Below are positions 25,593 through 35,057 of a stretch of 64,000 nt of DNA, piece after piece. The translations under genes were made by a program, and so were the position numbers. The first letter of the stretch is position 1. Every line of letters begins with the position of its first letter. The DNA is from Aeromicrobium phragmitis (GTDB lineage: Bacteria > Actinomycetota > Actinomycetes > Propionibacteriales > Nocardioidaceae), in NCBI RefSeq assembly GCF_003674095.1, contig NZ_RDBF01000004.1:1-64000 (forward strand), written 5' to 3'. Under the pieces are notes generated by a model that saw nothing but the letters and a program-made list of their open reading frames with translations, had not been told where the DNA came from and did not search any database.

Positions 25593-27079
25593 GCTGCCGC
25601 TCCCATCAGCGAGAGTGCCCGGCGCGTGGCCTGGGCGTTGGACAAGAACACTTCGGCGCCGGCGTCCGCGAGCGCGGCCGCCTGCCGGTCGAGCTGCTGC
25701 GGATCGCCCTGGGTGCCGACGCAGGCGACGACGACCGCCAGCTCGCGTCCGGCTTCCCGCGCAGTAGCGATCGCGTCGCGGATGGCGGGAGCCGCGGTGG
25801 CTGCCGGATCGGCGTCGGCTCCGTGGCCGAGCACCACGTCCATGAGGATCACCGAGGTCGCCGCCTCCCGGGCGGTGCGCGCGAGGTAGTCCAGCCGCAG
25901 CGAGGGATCGATCATCGGGTGGGCGCGACCGGTCGTCATCTCGTCGTCGCCGAAGTCGATCATCAGCGGCCCGTCGGCCTGCAGGTCCGCGCCGAGCGCG
26001 TACGCCGGATCCAGCGGGATGTTGCTCCACACCGGACCGAGCCGGTCCTGGGTCATGAGCATCGCCTCGTCGCACAGGGTGCCGCCGGCGAACAGTCCGC
26101 GCAGCTGACCGGGCGCCGGAGTCGCCGCCGGCGCGCCCCAGTGCGGCCACTCGGGCACCTCGCGGCCGAGCGCCGCGAGCACGCCCTCGGCGGCAGCCGT
26201 GAGATCGGGCTGTCCCTTGCCGAGGAGCGCGAAGTGCACGGGCGTGGACAGCTGCTCGGCGAACGCCCGCAGATCGGTGGCCACCTCCTCCGCCGGGGGC
26301 TTGGACACGACGACGATCAGCTCGGTCGCCTCGTCCGCGTCGAGCCGCTTCATGGCCTGCTTGGTGGAGAGCGCGGCGACGTCGACGCTGAGGTCGCGTC
26401 CACCGACGCCGAGCGCCGCGGTCATGCCGACGCCGGCCTGATCCAGCAGGCACATGAGCTGTTGGCAGCCGGTGCCCGAGGCCGCGACGATGCCGACCGG
26501 GCCGGGCTGGACCGTGTTCGCGAAGCCGAGGCCGATGCCGTCGACCATCGCGGTGCCGCAGTCGGGTCCCATCACGAGCAGGTCGCGCTCGGCGGCGAGG
26601 TTCTTGAGCGCCACCTCCTGCTCGACCGGCACGTTGTCGCTGAAGATCATGACGTCCCGGCCGGCGTCGAGGGCGTCCATCGCCTCCACGGCGGCGTACT
26701 GTCCCGGAACCGACACGAGCGCGAGCCCCGCGTCACCGCGCTCCAGGGCGCGGCCGATCGTGCGGGGCGGGTCTTCGACCGACGCCTCGCCGTCGCTGCG
26801 GCGCGAGGCGGCCGCGAGGGCGGCATCGACGGCCGCGAGGGCGGCGTCGAGGCGCGAGGGATCCTCGAGACGGATCGCGACGATCATGTCGTTCGGCGTC
26901 GTGTCCGGCAGTTCGAAGCCCATCTGCGCGATGACCTCGCGGTTGAGCTCGGTGGCCATCGCGACCTGCGCGGCCAGCACACCGTCGACGGCGGCCACGT
27001 CCTTGCTGACCTGCAGCAGCGCGACGGAGTCGGCGTAGGCACCGGGCCGCAGCGCGACGTGGTCGGTGGATGTCGTCAT
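25589..27079 (-). CDS. allF: FdrA/AllF-like acyl-CoA synthetase-fold subunit
   Basis: FdrA proteins resemble the alpha subunit of succinyl-CoA synthetase and are the central subunit of the oxamate carbamoyltransferase of E. coli. This one has 496 residues. Clear segments are the N-terminal VALLQVSKDVAAVDGVLAAQV, the phosphohistidine-region-like MGPDCGTAMVDGIGLGFANTV, VAASGTGCQQLMCLLDQAGVG, and the C-terminal VACVGTQGDPQQLDRQ. The ATG at 27079 follows AAGGAG and overlaps the AllH stop by four bases. It probably works as a complex with AllG and AllH in the cytoplasm, phosphorolysing a carbamoylated acid amide. The exact acid is not readable from sequence. Confidence 0.87.
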   Translation of the reverse strand: MTTSTDHVALRPGAYADSVALLQVSKDVAAVDGVLAAQVAMATELNREVIAQMGFELPDTTPNDMIVAIRLEDPSRLDAALAAVDAALAAASRRSDGEASVEDPPRTIGRALERGDAGLALVSVPGQYAAVEAMDALDAGRDVMIFSDNVPVEQEVALKNLAAERDLLVMGPDCGTAMVDGIGLGFANTVQPGPVGIVAASGTGCQQLMCLLDQAGVGMTAALGVGGRDLSVDVAALSTKQAMKRLDADEATELIVVVSKPPAEEVATDLRAFAEQLSTPVHFALLGKGQPDLTAAAEGVLAALGREVPEWPHWGAPAATPAPGQLRGLFAGGTLCDEAMLMTQDRLGPVWSNIPLDPAYALGADLQADGPLMIDFGDDEMTTGRAHPMIDPSLRLDYLARTAREAATSVILMDVVLGHGADADPAATAAPAIRDAIATAREAGRELAVVVACVGTQGDPQQLDRQAAALADAGAEVFLSNAQATRRALSLMGAAA

Positions 27080-27885
27080 GGGCAACTCCTTGAGACGAGA
27101 TGATCGAGAGCAAGCGTGAGGCCGAGCAGCAGGCCCGTCCCCGAGGTGTGACCGATCCGGGCGAGCGCCGCGACCGATGCCGCGGGCTCATCCGGGGAAG
27201 CGGGCTGGCGCAGCTGGTGGAGGACCCGGGCGAAGTTCGGCAGGACGTCACCCTCGGTCGACCGGTGCAGCAGGGTGGCCGAGAGCGCGGTAGTCCGCGC
27301 GGTCGCGATCTGCAGCACGCGGTCGCTCACCGGCGCGGCAGCGGGATGCGCCGCCGCGACCATCGTGGCGAGCCAGCCGCACGTGACGTCGTCTCCGAGC
27401 GGCGTCAGGCCGCTGCCCAGTCCGAGCAGGTGGTCGAGGGCGGACGGGTCGCCGTCGCGAAGGCCGTCGAGGGCGTCCGCGGGGAGTTCGCCGACGACGG
27501 CCGGGTCGAGCGGCACGGTGCGAAGACGGGCGAGCATCGCGGAGGCATCGGTAGCGTCGAAGCGGGGAGCGCGGGCGTCGATGAGCCGCGCCACGCGAAC
27601 ATCGGCCGAGCCGACGGACAGGCTGCCGTCGCCGAGCCGCACGGGGGCGCCGGCCGACGGGAGGGTGCCGGTTCCGTCGAGCCCGGTGAGTGAGGCGAGG
27701 GTCGTGTGGGCGCCGCAGGGCACCTGCACACCGCCCCGAGCGACCACGGCGAGCACGGTGTCCTCGACCCGGACGTAGACCGCCTGCGCGCCGCCGTGGA
27801 GCACCACGCCGTCGCGAGGTGACTCGGCGAATCGGTCGCGTACCCAGGGCGAAGCCGCTGCGAACACAGCGGTGCGGGCGGCCAT
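27076..27885 (-). CDS. allH: DUF2877 protein, AllH (YlbF)-like carbamoyltransferase subunit
   Basis: The 269-residue DUF2877 protein corresponds to E. coli YlbF/AllH. The hallmark is the glycine-rich LLGLGSGLTPLGDDVTCGWLA near residues 150-170, quoted here in part, which is the most conserved region of the family. It is first of the coupled allH-allF-allG genes and is divergent from pucR, with 106 bases between the start codons. GTGGAG upstream of the ATG gives a ribosome binding site. TAGGGT near 27925 on this strand may be the -10 box. Expression is probably under PucR control. Confidence 0.83.
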   Translation of the reverse strand: MAARTAVFAAASPWVRDRFAESPRDGVVLHGGAQAVYVRVEDTVLAVVARGGVQVPCGAHTTLASLTGLDGTGTLPSAGAPVRLGDGSLSVGSADVRVARLIDARAPRFDATDASAMLARLRTVPLDPAVVGELPADALDGLRDGDPSALDHLLGLGSGLTPLGDDVTCGWLATMVAAAHPAAAPVSDRVLQIATARTTALSATLLHRSTEGDVLPNFARVLHQLRQPASPDEPAASVAALARIGHTSGTGLLLGLTLALDHLVSRSCP

Positions 27886-27991
27886 CGGATCTCCACGGGT
27901 CGGCAGTTGTCGTCATTCGGACCCTAATCGGCGCTGCTAGGCTGAGCCGACGTCAGATGTTGCCAAGGATCGACGGGGAGTTGTCCAGATC
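27886..27991. promoter_or_regulatory. Divergent control region between allHFG and pucR
   Basis: The gap holds a leftward TAGGGT (about 27928-27923) and a rightward TAGGCT at 27936-27941. The predicted start for pucR leaves a leader of roughly 45 bases. PucR-type regulators usually control neighbouring divergent genes, so an operator is expected here, but no clear dyad was seen. Confidence 0.5.
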
Positions 27992-29674
27992 TTGATGAGA
28001 CATAGCTATCGAGTCCCCCTGCGGGACGTGCTCAAGGTCGACACCCTGCGCAACACGACCGTGCTGGCCGGCAGCAAGGGCCTCGACCGTGTGGTCACGC
28101 GGCTCAACGTCATGGAGGTCCCCGACATCGTCGAGTGGGTGCGCCCGCACGCGCTGCTCGTCACCAGCGGTTACCCCCTGATGAGCCTGGACGTCGACGG
28201 CGACCCCGGCCACAAGGAGTTCGTCGAGCTCGTCCGCCGACTCGACGAACTCGACGTCGCCGGCCTGGGCGTCAAGGTCGGGCGGTTCCTCGAGGAGGTC
28301 CCCGAGCCTGTGCTCCAGCTCGCCGACGAGCTCGGCTTCCCGATCCTCGGACTGTCGGCCGACACCGCCTTCGACGACCTGCTGGAGGAGGTGCACATCC
28401 GGCTGACCGACGTGCAGGCGGACGTCCTGCAGCGCACGGACGCGCTGCACGCGGCGCTCGAGGGACTCGTGCTCGAAGGCGCGGGCTTGCAAGAGATCGC
28501 CAGCCGGATCGCCGACGTGCTCGGCGTCGGCATCCTCGTCACCTCCATCGACGGCCGCGAGAAAGCCGGTGCGCTGACCGACGACATGCGCGTGGCCCTC
28601 GAGGAGGCCGATCTGTTCGACCCCACCGGCCGTTTCCGGATCGAGCGTCCCCGCCTGCAGCCGATGGACATCGGGGAGGGTCAGGTCCTGGTGCAGCCCG
28701 TCGTCGCCGGCAGCAGCGACCTGGCGCGGCTCGTCGCATACGATCCCCACCGCGCGATCTCCAAGGACGACCTCAACGCCCTCCAGCGCGCCTCGACCGT
28801 CGCGGCGCTGCTGATCACCCAGCAGCAGGCGCTGAACGCCGTGGAGAGCCGCTATCGCGGCGACTTCCTGCGCGAAGTGCTCGATGGTCGCGGCGGCGAT
28901 CCCGAGCACGTCATCGAGCACGCCAAGACGCTCAACTGGCGGCTGGACTTTCCGGCGATCGTCATCACCGCGGAACTCGATCCGCCCTCGCCGGACCAGG
29001 CCAGGGTGCCGGCTCGCGTGCGGCGGTCCTGGCAGGAACGCTTCTTCGCCGCGTGGACCCAGGTGGTCGGCTCGGTCGCGCCGCACGTCCCGATGGCGGA
29101 CTTCTCCGAGGCGGTGGTCACCGTGTTGTCGGCGCCCGAGGCGATGCGCGACGACCCCGAACGCGCGGCGGGCGCTCTGCGTGATCTGGTCGCCCGCATC
29201 GTCAAGTCCGTCGCGGGAGACAAGGGCGGCGGCCGCCGGCCGTTCTCGGTGGGCGCGAGCCGCCTCGTGACGAATCTCGACGAGCTGCCGGTCGCCTACC
29301 AGCAGGCGCGCCGCGCGACGGAGGTCGGACGACGCTTCAGCGGCGGCAGCAGCACCTTCCACTTCGACGATCTCGGCGTCCACCGGCTCATCGGGCTCAT
29401 TCCCGACCGCAGCGAGCTGTCCGCGTTCGCCGAGGACGTCCTGGGCGAGCTCGCGCAGGACACCCCGGATGCCGCGGAGCTGCGCGAAACACTGCGGGTG
29501 CTGCTCGACACCAATCTCAACGTCGCCGAGGCGTCGCGCCTGCAGTTCGTGCACTACAACACGATGCGGTACCGGATCGGCAAGCTCGAGCAGTTGCTCG
29601 GTCCGTTCACGACCGACGCCAACTTGCGGCTCAACCTGGCGGTCGCCCTCCAGGTCCGCGAGATCCAGCGCTGA
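27992..29674 (+). CDS. PucR-family transcriptional regulator of purine/pyrimidine catabolism
   Basis: The 560-residue protein has the N-terminal PucR ligand-sensing domain (about residues 8-130, beginning VPLRDVLKVDTLRNTTVLAG), a central CdaR/GGDEF-like region, and a C-terminal helix-turn-helix of HTH_30 type (LNVAEASRLQFVHYNTMRYRI near residue 530, quoted in part). PucR activates purine degradation genes in Bacillus, and relatives in actinobacteria control pyrimidine or ureide use. The frame begins TTG-ATG; the ATG at 27995 is equally possible. GGGGAG lies upstream. Its position between the leftward allHFG operon and the rightward permease suggests it controls both. The effector is not known. 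Confidence 0.86.
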   Translation: MMRHSYRVPLRDVLKVDTLRNTTVLAGSKGLDRVVTRLNVMEVPDIVEWVRPHALLVTSGYPLMSLDVDGDPGHKEFVELVRRLDELDVAGLGVKVGRFLEEVPEPVLQLADELGFPILGLSADTAFDDLLEEVHIRLTDVQADVLQRTDALHAALEGLVLEGAGLQEIASRIADVLGVGILVTSIDGREKAGALTDDMRVALEEADLFDPTGRFRIERPRLQPMDIGEGQVLVQPVVAGSSDLARLVAYDPHRAISKDDLNALQRASTVAALLITQQQALNAVESRYRGDFLREVLDGRGGDPEHVIEHAKTLNWRLDFPAIVITAELDPPSPDQARVPARVRRSWQERFFAAWTQVVGSVAPHVPMADFSEAVVTVLSAPEAMRDDPERAAGALRDLVARIVKSVAGDKGGGRRPFSVGASRLVTNLDELPVAYQQARRATEVGRRFSGGSSTFHFDDLGVHRLIGLIPDRSELSAFAEDVLGELAQDTPDAAELRETLRVLLDTNLNVAEASRLQFVHYNTMRYRIGKLEQLLGPFTTDANLRLNLAVALQVREIQR

Positions 29675-29765
29675 GCGACGCGTGGCGAGGCGGGTTTTCC
29701 CTGCCGGGACAGGCCCGAACGTGATCGGTAGCACAACCAGCGACCACGTTGCCCAGAACACTCGA

Positions 29766-29779
29766 TAACGGATTCGTTA
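29766..29779. promoter_or_regulatory. Operator-like dyad before the permease operon
   Basis: TAACG and CGTTA (29766-29770 and 29775-29779) flank GATT in an AT-richer part of the 193-base gap between pucR and the permease gene. This is the best dyad in the gap and a candidate PucR site. The ribosome binding site TTGAGGAG lies before the ATG at 29868. Nothing else was recognised in the gap. Confidence 0.4.
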
Positions 29780-29867
29780 CTTGTTTGTGAGATGTCGCTA
29801 ATGAGGCTGTGTGACGCTCAGCACTACAGTCGGGCCACGAGGTCCCGACGGACATTGAGGAGTCCGC

Positions 29868-31247
29868 ATGTCGAGCATGTTCAACTGGCAAGTCGTCCAC
29901 GGGGGGAAGACACCACCACCGGGAGAGGCGGTCGGCCCCCGCGAACGCATGAGCTGGGGTCGTACGGTCGGCATCGGTGCGCAGCACGTCGTCGCGATGT
30001 TCGGTGCGACGTTCGTCTTCCCCGTCGTCATGGGTCTCGACCCGAACCTGGCGATCCTGTTCTCCGGCCTGTGCACGATCCTGTTCCTGGTCATCGTCAA
30101 GAACTGGGTGCCGAGCTACCTGGGCACGTCCGCCGCCTTCGTCGGCGCCGTGGCGGCCATCCGCGCTCAGGGCGGTGACTCGGCCGACGTCACCGGCGCC
30201 ATCATGACCGCCGGCATCGTCCTCCTGCTGGTCGGTGTCGCGGTGCACTTCGCCGGCACCCGATTCTTGCGCGCCGTACTGCCACCGGCGGTCACCGGCG
30301 CCGTGGTCATGCTGATCGGCTTCAACCTGGCGCCCGTCGTCGCCGGCATCTACTGGCCGCAGGATCAGTGGGTCGGCCTCGCCACCGCGGTGTTCCTCGT
30401 CCTGGGAGCCGTGCTGTTCCCCGGCTTCTGGGCCCGCGTCGCGGTGTTCCTGAGCCTGCTGTTCGGCTTCGCGCTCTCGTGGATCCTGGACATGACGGCC
30501 GGCCCGGTCAACGCCATCGTCAACGGCGAGGAGGTCGTCCGCGACCGCGTCGACCTGTCCGGTGTCGGCGATGCCGCCTGGTTCGGTCTGCCGTCCGGCA
30601 CCCTCGCCGACGGCGTCTCGGTCGTCCACGGGCCGAGCTTCTCGCTCACGTTCACGCTGCTCGTGCTGCCCGGCGTCATCGCGCTGATCGCCGAGAACAC
30701 CGGCCACGTCCGCAGCATCGCCGACCTGACCGGCAAGGACCTCGACCCGTACATGGGCCGCGCGCTCGGTGCCGACGGCTTCGCCACGGCGCTCGCCAGC
30801 TCGTTCGGCGGTTCGCCCACCACGACGTACGCCGAGAACATCGGCGTCATGTCCGCGACCCGGATCTACTCGACGGCCGCGTACTACGTCGCCGCGATCT
30901 TCGCGATCATCCTGGGTCTGTGCCCCAAGTTCGGCGTCATCGTCAACGCGATCCCCGGCGGTGTGCTCGGCGGCGTGACGGTCGTGCTCTACGGCATGAT
31001 CGGCCTGATCGGCGCGAAGATCTGGGTCGACAACAACGTCGACTTCACCAAGCCCGGCAACATCGTCCCGCTCGCGGTCGGCCTGATCATCGGTATCGGC
31101 GACGTCACGCTGCGGATCACGGACAACTTCGTGCTCAGCGGCATCGGCTTCGGCTCGGTCCTGCTGGTGATCCTGTACCACCTGGTCAACCGCGCGGACA
31201 AGACGACCAACTCCAACCCCGAGAAGACGGATCCGACGTTCACGTGA
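29868..31247 (+). CDS. NCS2 family permease, UraA (uracil)-type
   Basis: The 459-residue protein is a nucleobase:cation symporter of the NCS2 family with about 12-14 membrane helices. Residues matching the UraA uracil-binding glutamates are E276 in ALIAENTGH and E323 in TYAENIGVMSATRIYS; the latter motif is typical of uracil carriers, whereas purine carriers have an SQNVG-type sequence. It should import uracil or a related pyrimidine with protons. The N-terminal 30 residues are cytosolic. The stop overlaps the GTG of the CoxM-like gene, so the carrier and the oxidase are one operon. The sequence supports a pyrimidine rather than xanthine substrate, at moderate certainty. Confidence 0.9.
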   Translation: MSSMFNWQVVHGGKTPPPGEAVGPRERMSWGRTVGIGAQHVVAMFGATFVFPVVMGLDPNLAILFSGLCTILFLVIVKNWVPSYLGTSAAFVGAVAAIRAQGGDSADVTGAIMTAGIVLLLVGVAVHFAGTRFLRAVLPPAVTGAVVMLIGFNLAPVVAGIYWPQDQWVGLATAVFLVLGAVLFPGFWARVAVFLSLLFGFALSWILDMTAGPVNAIVNGEEVVRDRVDLSGVGDAAWFGLPSGTLADGVSVVHGPSFSLTFTLLVLPGVIALIAENTGHVRSIADLTGKDLDPYMGRALGADGFATALASSFGGSPTTTYAENIGVMSATRIYSTAAYYVAAIFAIILGLCPKFGVIVNAIPGGVLGGVTVVLYGMIGLIGAKIWVDNNVDFTKPGNIVPLAVGLIIGIGDVTLRITDNFVLSGIGFGSVLLVILYHLVNRADKTTNSNPEKTDPTFT

Positions 31248-32134
31248 AACCCGCAGCCTTCACCTACCAACGACCGACGACCTTGACCCAGGCGCTCGCG
31301 GCGTACGCCGCGGCACCTGAGGCCAAGGTGCTCGCCGGGGGCCAGAGCCTGATCCCGCTGATGTCGATGCGCCTGACCAGCGTGCCGGAGCTCATCGACA
31401 TCAACGGAATCGAGGAGCTGTCCCACATCCACGTCGAGCGAGGTCAGGGGGTGAGGTTCGGCGCCATCGTGCGCCACGCGCAGTTGCACGGGCACGCCGA
31501 GGCACGCGAGGTCCAGCCGCTGCTTCACGCAGCACTGAGCCATGTCGCGCACGCCACCATCCGCAACCGGGGGACCACGGTCGGTTCGATCGTCCACGCG
31601 GACGCCTCGGGCGAGATGCCGATGGTGCTGTCGCTGCTCGGCGGCACGCTCACCGTCGCGTCCGTCGAGGGCCGCCGGGAGATCACCGCCGAGGAGCTGT
31701 TCATCGGACCGCTGGAGACGAGCCTGCAGGCCGGGGAGATCGCCGTCGAGGCGTTCGTCCCCGCCCTGCCGGCCCGGCATGGCGTCGCCTTCGACGAGAT
31801 CGCCCGGCGCCATGGCGACTACGCCCTGTGCGGTGTCGGCGCGATCGTCGGACTCGACCCCGACGGCGCCATCGAACACGTCCGCGCGGGTTACGTGTCG
31901 GTCAGCGAGACGCCGGCCGTCGTCGACCTGACCGGCTGCTTCCCCGACGGTCGGCTCACCGAGCAGGGCCTGAAGGACGCCGCCGACCTCGCGCTGACGC
32001 ACCTCGAGCCCGAGGCCGACATCCACGCCACCACGGAGTACCGGGCGCAACTCGCCCGCACCCTGACCACCCGAGTCGTCGCCGCGGCCCACACCGACGC
32101 CGGCGCTCGCGCGAACGCGGAGGTGACCGCATGA
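31244..32134 (+). CDS. Molybdenum hydroxylase FAD subunit (CoxM/XdhB-type)
   Basis: This 296-residue subunit carries FAD and passes electrons from the iron-sulfur clusters to the acceptor. The two FAD motifs are KVLAGGQSLIPLMSMRL (residues 28-44) and TIRNRGTTVGSIVHADASGE (residues about 105-124). The C-terminal CO_deh_flav_C domain follows. The GTG start overlaps the permease stop and the stop overlaps CoxS. In form I CO dehydrogenases the order is also M-S-L, but the large subunit argues against CO as substrate. It works as part of a heterohexamer in the cytoplasm. The most likely substrate by context is a pyrimidine. Confidence 0.9.
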   Translation: MKPAAFTYQRPTTLTQALAAYAAAPEAKVLAGGQSLIPLMSMRLTSVPELIDINGIEELSHIHVERGQGVRFGAIVRHAQLHGHAEAREVQPLLHAALSHVAHATIRNRGTTVGSIVHADASGEMPMVLSLLGGTLTVASVEGRREITAEELFIGPLETSLQAGEIAVEAFVPALPARHGVAFDEIARRHGDYALCGVGAIVGLDPDGAIEHVRAGYVSVSETPAVVDLTGCFPDGRLTEQGLKDAADLALTHLEPEADIHATTEYRAQLARTLTTRVVAAAHTDAGARANAEVTA

Positions 32135-32658
32135 CCACCCCAGGAACGACCGCCGAGCACACCGAGACCATCCGTCTTCGGGTCAACGGCGTCACCCATG
32201 AGGTCGACGTCCCGCCGCGGCGGCTGCTGAGCGACGCGCTCCGGCACGACCTCGGCCTCACCGGCACGCACGTCGGCTGCGAGCACGGCGTCTGCGGCGC
32301 CTGCACGATCCTGGTCGACGGCCAGCCCACGCGGGCGTGCCTCATGTTCGCGATCGCCGCTCAGGAGTACGAGCTCACCACCGTCGAGGGGATGACCCGT
32401 CCCGACGGCACGCTCGGCCCCGTCCAGCAGGCGTTCAAGGACTGTCACGGCCTGCAGTGCGGCTTCTGCACCCCCGGCTTCATCACCACCATCGAGGCCG
32501 GACTCGAGGAGAACCCGGACCCGACGCCGGACGAGGCGCGGGACATGATCTCGGGCAACCTCTGCCGCTGCACGGGCTACCAGAACATCGTCAAGTCGGT
32601 GCTGCGGGCCGCCGAGCTCAAGCGCGAGATCCCGACCGGAGAGGGGGCGGGACAGTGA
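32131..32658 (+). CDS. Molybdenum hydroxylase [2Fe-2S] subunit (CoxS/XdhC-type small subunit)
   Basis: The 175-residue protein binds two [2Fe-2S] clusters. The plant-ferredoxin-like N-terminal cluster uses C50, C55, C58 and C70 (CEHGVCGAC and the later RAC). The C-terminal helical cluster uses C110, C113, C145 and C147 (CGFC and CRC). It relays electrons from the molybdenum centre to FAD. It is coupled to the FAD and large subunit genes by four-base overlaps on both sides. All eight ligands are intact, so the subunit should be functional. Confidence 0.93.
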   Translation: MTTPGTTAEHTETIRLRVNGVTHEVDVPPRRLLSDALRHDLGLTGTHVGCEHGVCGACTILVDGQPTRACLMFAIAAQEYELTTVEGMTRPDGTLGPVQQAFKDCHGLQCGFCTPGFITTIEAGLEENPDPTPDEARDMISGNLCRCTGYQNIVKSVLRAAELKREIPTGEGAGQ

Positions 32659-35057
32659 CCACCAAGCTGATGGGCGAGCCGGTCGCCCGCGTCGAGGACG
32701 ACCGTCTCGTCACCGGTAAGGGCCGCTACGCCGACGACATCATGCCGGGCGCGCTCGAGATGGCGGTGCTGCGCAGCCCCCACGCGCATGCCCGCATCCG
32801 CTCGATCGACGTCGACGCGGTCCTCGACGTCCCCGGCGTCCACGCGGTGTACACGTACGACGACCTCGAGGGGCCGATGGCCGAGCCCCTCCCGCTGCTG
32901 ATCCCGCACCCCGCGCTGACCCACGGCCGCACCCAGTACGCGCTGGCCAAGGACGAGGTCAACTACGTCGGCGAGGCGATCGCCGTCGTCGTGGCCGACA
33001 ACCGCTACCTCGCCGAGGACGCCGTCGGCCGGATCGAGGTCGAGTACGACTTCCTGCCGCCCGTCGTCGGCATCGACGCCGCCCGCGCCGCCGAGAACCT
33101 CGTGCACGAGGACGTGCCGGGCAACGTCGCCGCGGTCATGGAGCAGTCGTTCGGCGATGCCGAGGCCGCGATCGCCTCCGCCCCGCACCGGCTGAGCTTG
33201 GACCTCACCGTCGAGCGCAGCGCCTGCATGCCGATGGAGGGGCGCGGCACCGTCGCCCGCTGGGACGAGGACCTCAACCGCATGAGCGTGTGGACGTCCA
33301 CCCAGACCTCCACCGGCGTCCGCGCCGCCGTCGCCACCAAGCTCGGCCTCGACCTCGGTCAGGTCGACGTCGTCACGCCCGACGTGGGCGGCGGGTTCGG
33401 CGTCAAGATCGTCCACCCGTGGCCCGAGGAACTGCTGGTTCCGATGGCCGCCAAGGCGCTGCGGCGACCGGTCAAGTTCACCGAGGACCGCCGCGAGCAC
33501 TTCATCTCCTCGGCGCACGAGCGCGGCCAGCAGCAGCACATCGAGGTCGGCTTCGACGACGAGGGCCGCGTGCTCGGCATGTCGGTCAAGTTCTGGCATG
33601 ACAACGGTGCCTACACGCCGTACGGCCTCATCGTCCCGATCATCACGTCGACCCAGCTGCTCGGCCCGTACAAGCTGCCGAACTACAGGGTCAGCTTCGA
33701 GAGCCTGTACACCAACACCGTCATCGTCACGCCCTACCGCGGCGCCGGACGACCCCAGGGCGTGTACGCGATGGAGCGGACGATGGACGCCATCGCCGCC
33801 GAACTCGGGATGGACCGCACCGAGGTGCGCGAGAACAACTTCATCCAGCCCGAGGACTTTCCGTACGCGCACGGCGAGCTGACGTTCCAGGACGGCCGCC
33901 CGCTCGTCTACGACTCGGGCAACTACCCCGAGATGATGCGCAAGGCCCGCGCTCTCGTGGACTGGCCGGCGTTCGAGAAGTTCCGCGACGAGGCGCGCAA
34001 AGAAGGCCGCAAGGTCGGCATCGGCATCGCCTGCTACGTCGAGGGCACGGGCGTCGGCCCCTACGAGGGCGGCCACGTGCACATCGAGACGAGCGGCAAG
34101 GTCAAGGTGTCCACGGGTCTGACCACCCAGGGCCAGGGGCACCAGACCGCGTTCGCGCAGATCGTCGCCGACGAGCTCGGCGTGCGGTTCGAGGACGTCG
34201 AGGTCGTCACCGGCGACACGCGGCGTTCGCCGTACTCGGTCGGGACGTTCGCCTCGCGCGCGGCCGTCATGAGCGGTTCGGCGATCGCGCTCGCTGCCCG
34301 CAACGCCCGTGCCAAGGCGCTCCGGCTCGCCGCCGATGCGCTCGAGGCGGACGTCGACGACCTCGAGATCGTCGACGGCATCGTGCGGGTCAAGGGCGCG
34401 CCGGACAGCCAGATCGCGCTCGGCACGCTCGCCGTGCTCTCCAACCCGCTGCGGTACGCCTTCGACGAGGCGTCGCGAGCGGCCACGCAGTTCGCCGTCG
34501 GGGATCCGAGCAAACCGCCGGTCGCCGAGGACGACGAGCCGGGCCTGGAGGGCAAGGACTACTACTCGCCGCCCCGGTCGACGTTCGCGAGCGGCATCCA
34601 CGCCGTCATCGTCGAGACCGATCCGGAGACGGCCGAGATCCGCATCCTCAAGTACGCGGTCGTGCACGACTGCGGCACGCTCATCAACCCGCGCATCGTC
34701 GAGGGCCAGGTGCACGGCGGCGTGGCGCAGGGCGTGGGGGGTGCGCTGTACGAGCGCATGGCCTACGACGAGACCGGCCAGCTCCAGAACGCCTCGTTCA
34801 TGGACTTCCTCATGCCGTACGTCACCGAGGTGCCCGAGACCATCGACATCGACCACCTGGAGACCCCGTCGCCGCTGAACCCGCTGGGGATCAAGGGCGC
34901 CGGGGAGGCGGGCGTCATCCCGTCGGCGGCGGTGTTCGCCGCGGCGATCGAGGACGCCGAGGGCTTCCCCATCACGGCCATGCCGATCTCCCCCTCCGAG
35001 CTGTACGCCCTGCGGCTCACCCACAGCACCACTTCCCACGAAAGGACGGCGTCATGA
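32655..35057 (+). CDS. Molybdenum hydroxylase large subunit (xanthine/uracil dehydrogenase-like, not form I CODH)
   Basis: The 800-residue subunit binds the molybdopterin cytosine dinucleotide cofactor. Residues 361-366 read YRGAGR, and the base catalyst glutamate is E751 in IKGAGEAG. Form I CO dehydrogenase would instead show AYxCSFR with the Cu-ligating cysteine, which is absent. The enzyme should therefore hydroxylate a carbon next to nitrogen in a heterocycle. With a UraA-type permease and a barbiturase-family enzyme in the island, uracil or thymine hydroxylation at C6 to (methyl)barbiturate is the best guess. The GTG at 32655 overlaps the CoxS stop and begins the family-typical KLMGEPVARVEDDRLVTGKG. 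Xanthine remains an alternative. Confidence 0.9.
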   Translation: MTTKLMGEPVARVEDDRLVTGKGRYADDIMPGALEMAVLRSPHAHARIRSIDVDAVLDVPGVHAVYTYDDLEGPMAEPLPLLIPHPALTHGRTQYALAKDEVNYVGEAIAVVVADNRYLAEDAVGRIEVEYDFLPPVVGIDAARAAENLVHEDVPGNVAAVMEQSFGDAEAAIASAPHRLSLDLTVERSACMPMEGRGTVARWDEDLNRMSVWTSTQTSTGVRAAVATKLGLDLGQVDVVTPDVGGGFGVKIVHPWPEELLVPMAAKALRRPVKFTEDRREHFISSAHERGQQQHIEVGFDDEGRVLGMSVKFWHDNGAYTPYGLIVPIITSTQLLGPYKLPNYRVSFESLYTNTVIVTPYRGAGRPQGVYAMERTMDAIAAELGMDRTEVRENNFIQPEDFPYAHGELTFQDGRPLVYDSGNYPEMMRKARALVDWPAFEKFRDEARKEGRKVGIGIACYVEGTGVGPYEGGHVHIETSGKVKVSTGLTTQGQGHQTAFAQIVADELGVRFEDVEVVTGDTRRSPYSVGTFASRAAVMSGSAIALAARNARAKALRLAADALEADVDDLEIVDGIVRVKGAPDSQIALGTLAVLSNPLRYAFDEASRAATQFAVGDPSKPPVAEDDEPGLEGKDYYSPPRSTFASGIHAVIVETDPETAEIRILKYAVVHDCGTLINPRIVEGQVHGGVAQGVGGALYERMAYDETGQLQNASFMDFLMPYVTEVPETIDIDHLETPSPLNPLGIKGAGEAGVIPSAAVFAAAIEDAEGFPITAMPISPSELYALRLTHSTTSHERTAS

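Noticed and set aside
24186..26453. A 755-codon frame suggesting a fusion with the DUF1116 protein
   Set aside because: The part beyond 25592 overlaps the AllF gene in another frame and is Arg/Gly/Ala-rich without domains. The ATGA overlap with AllF gives a natural start.
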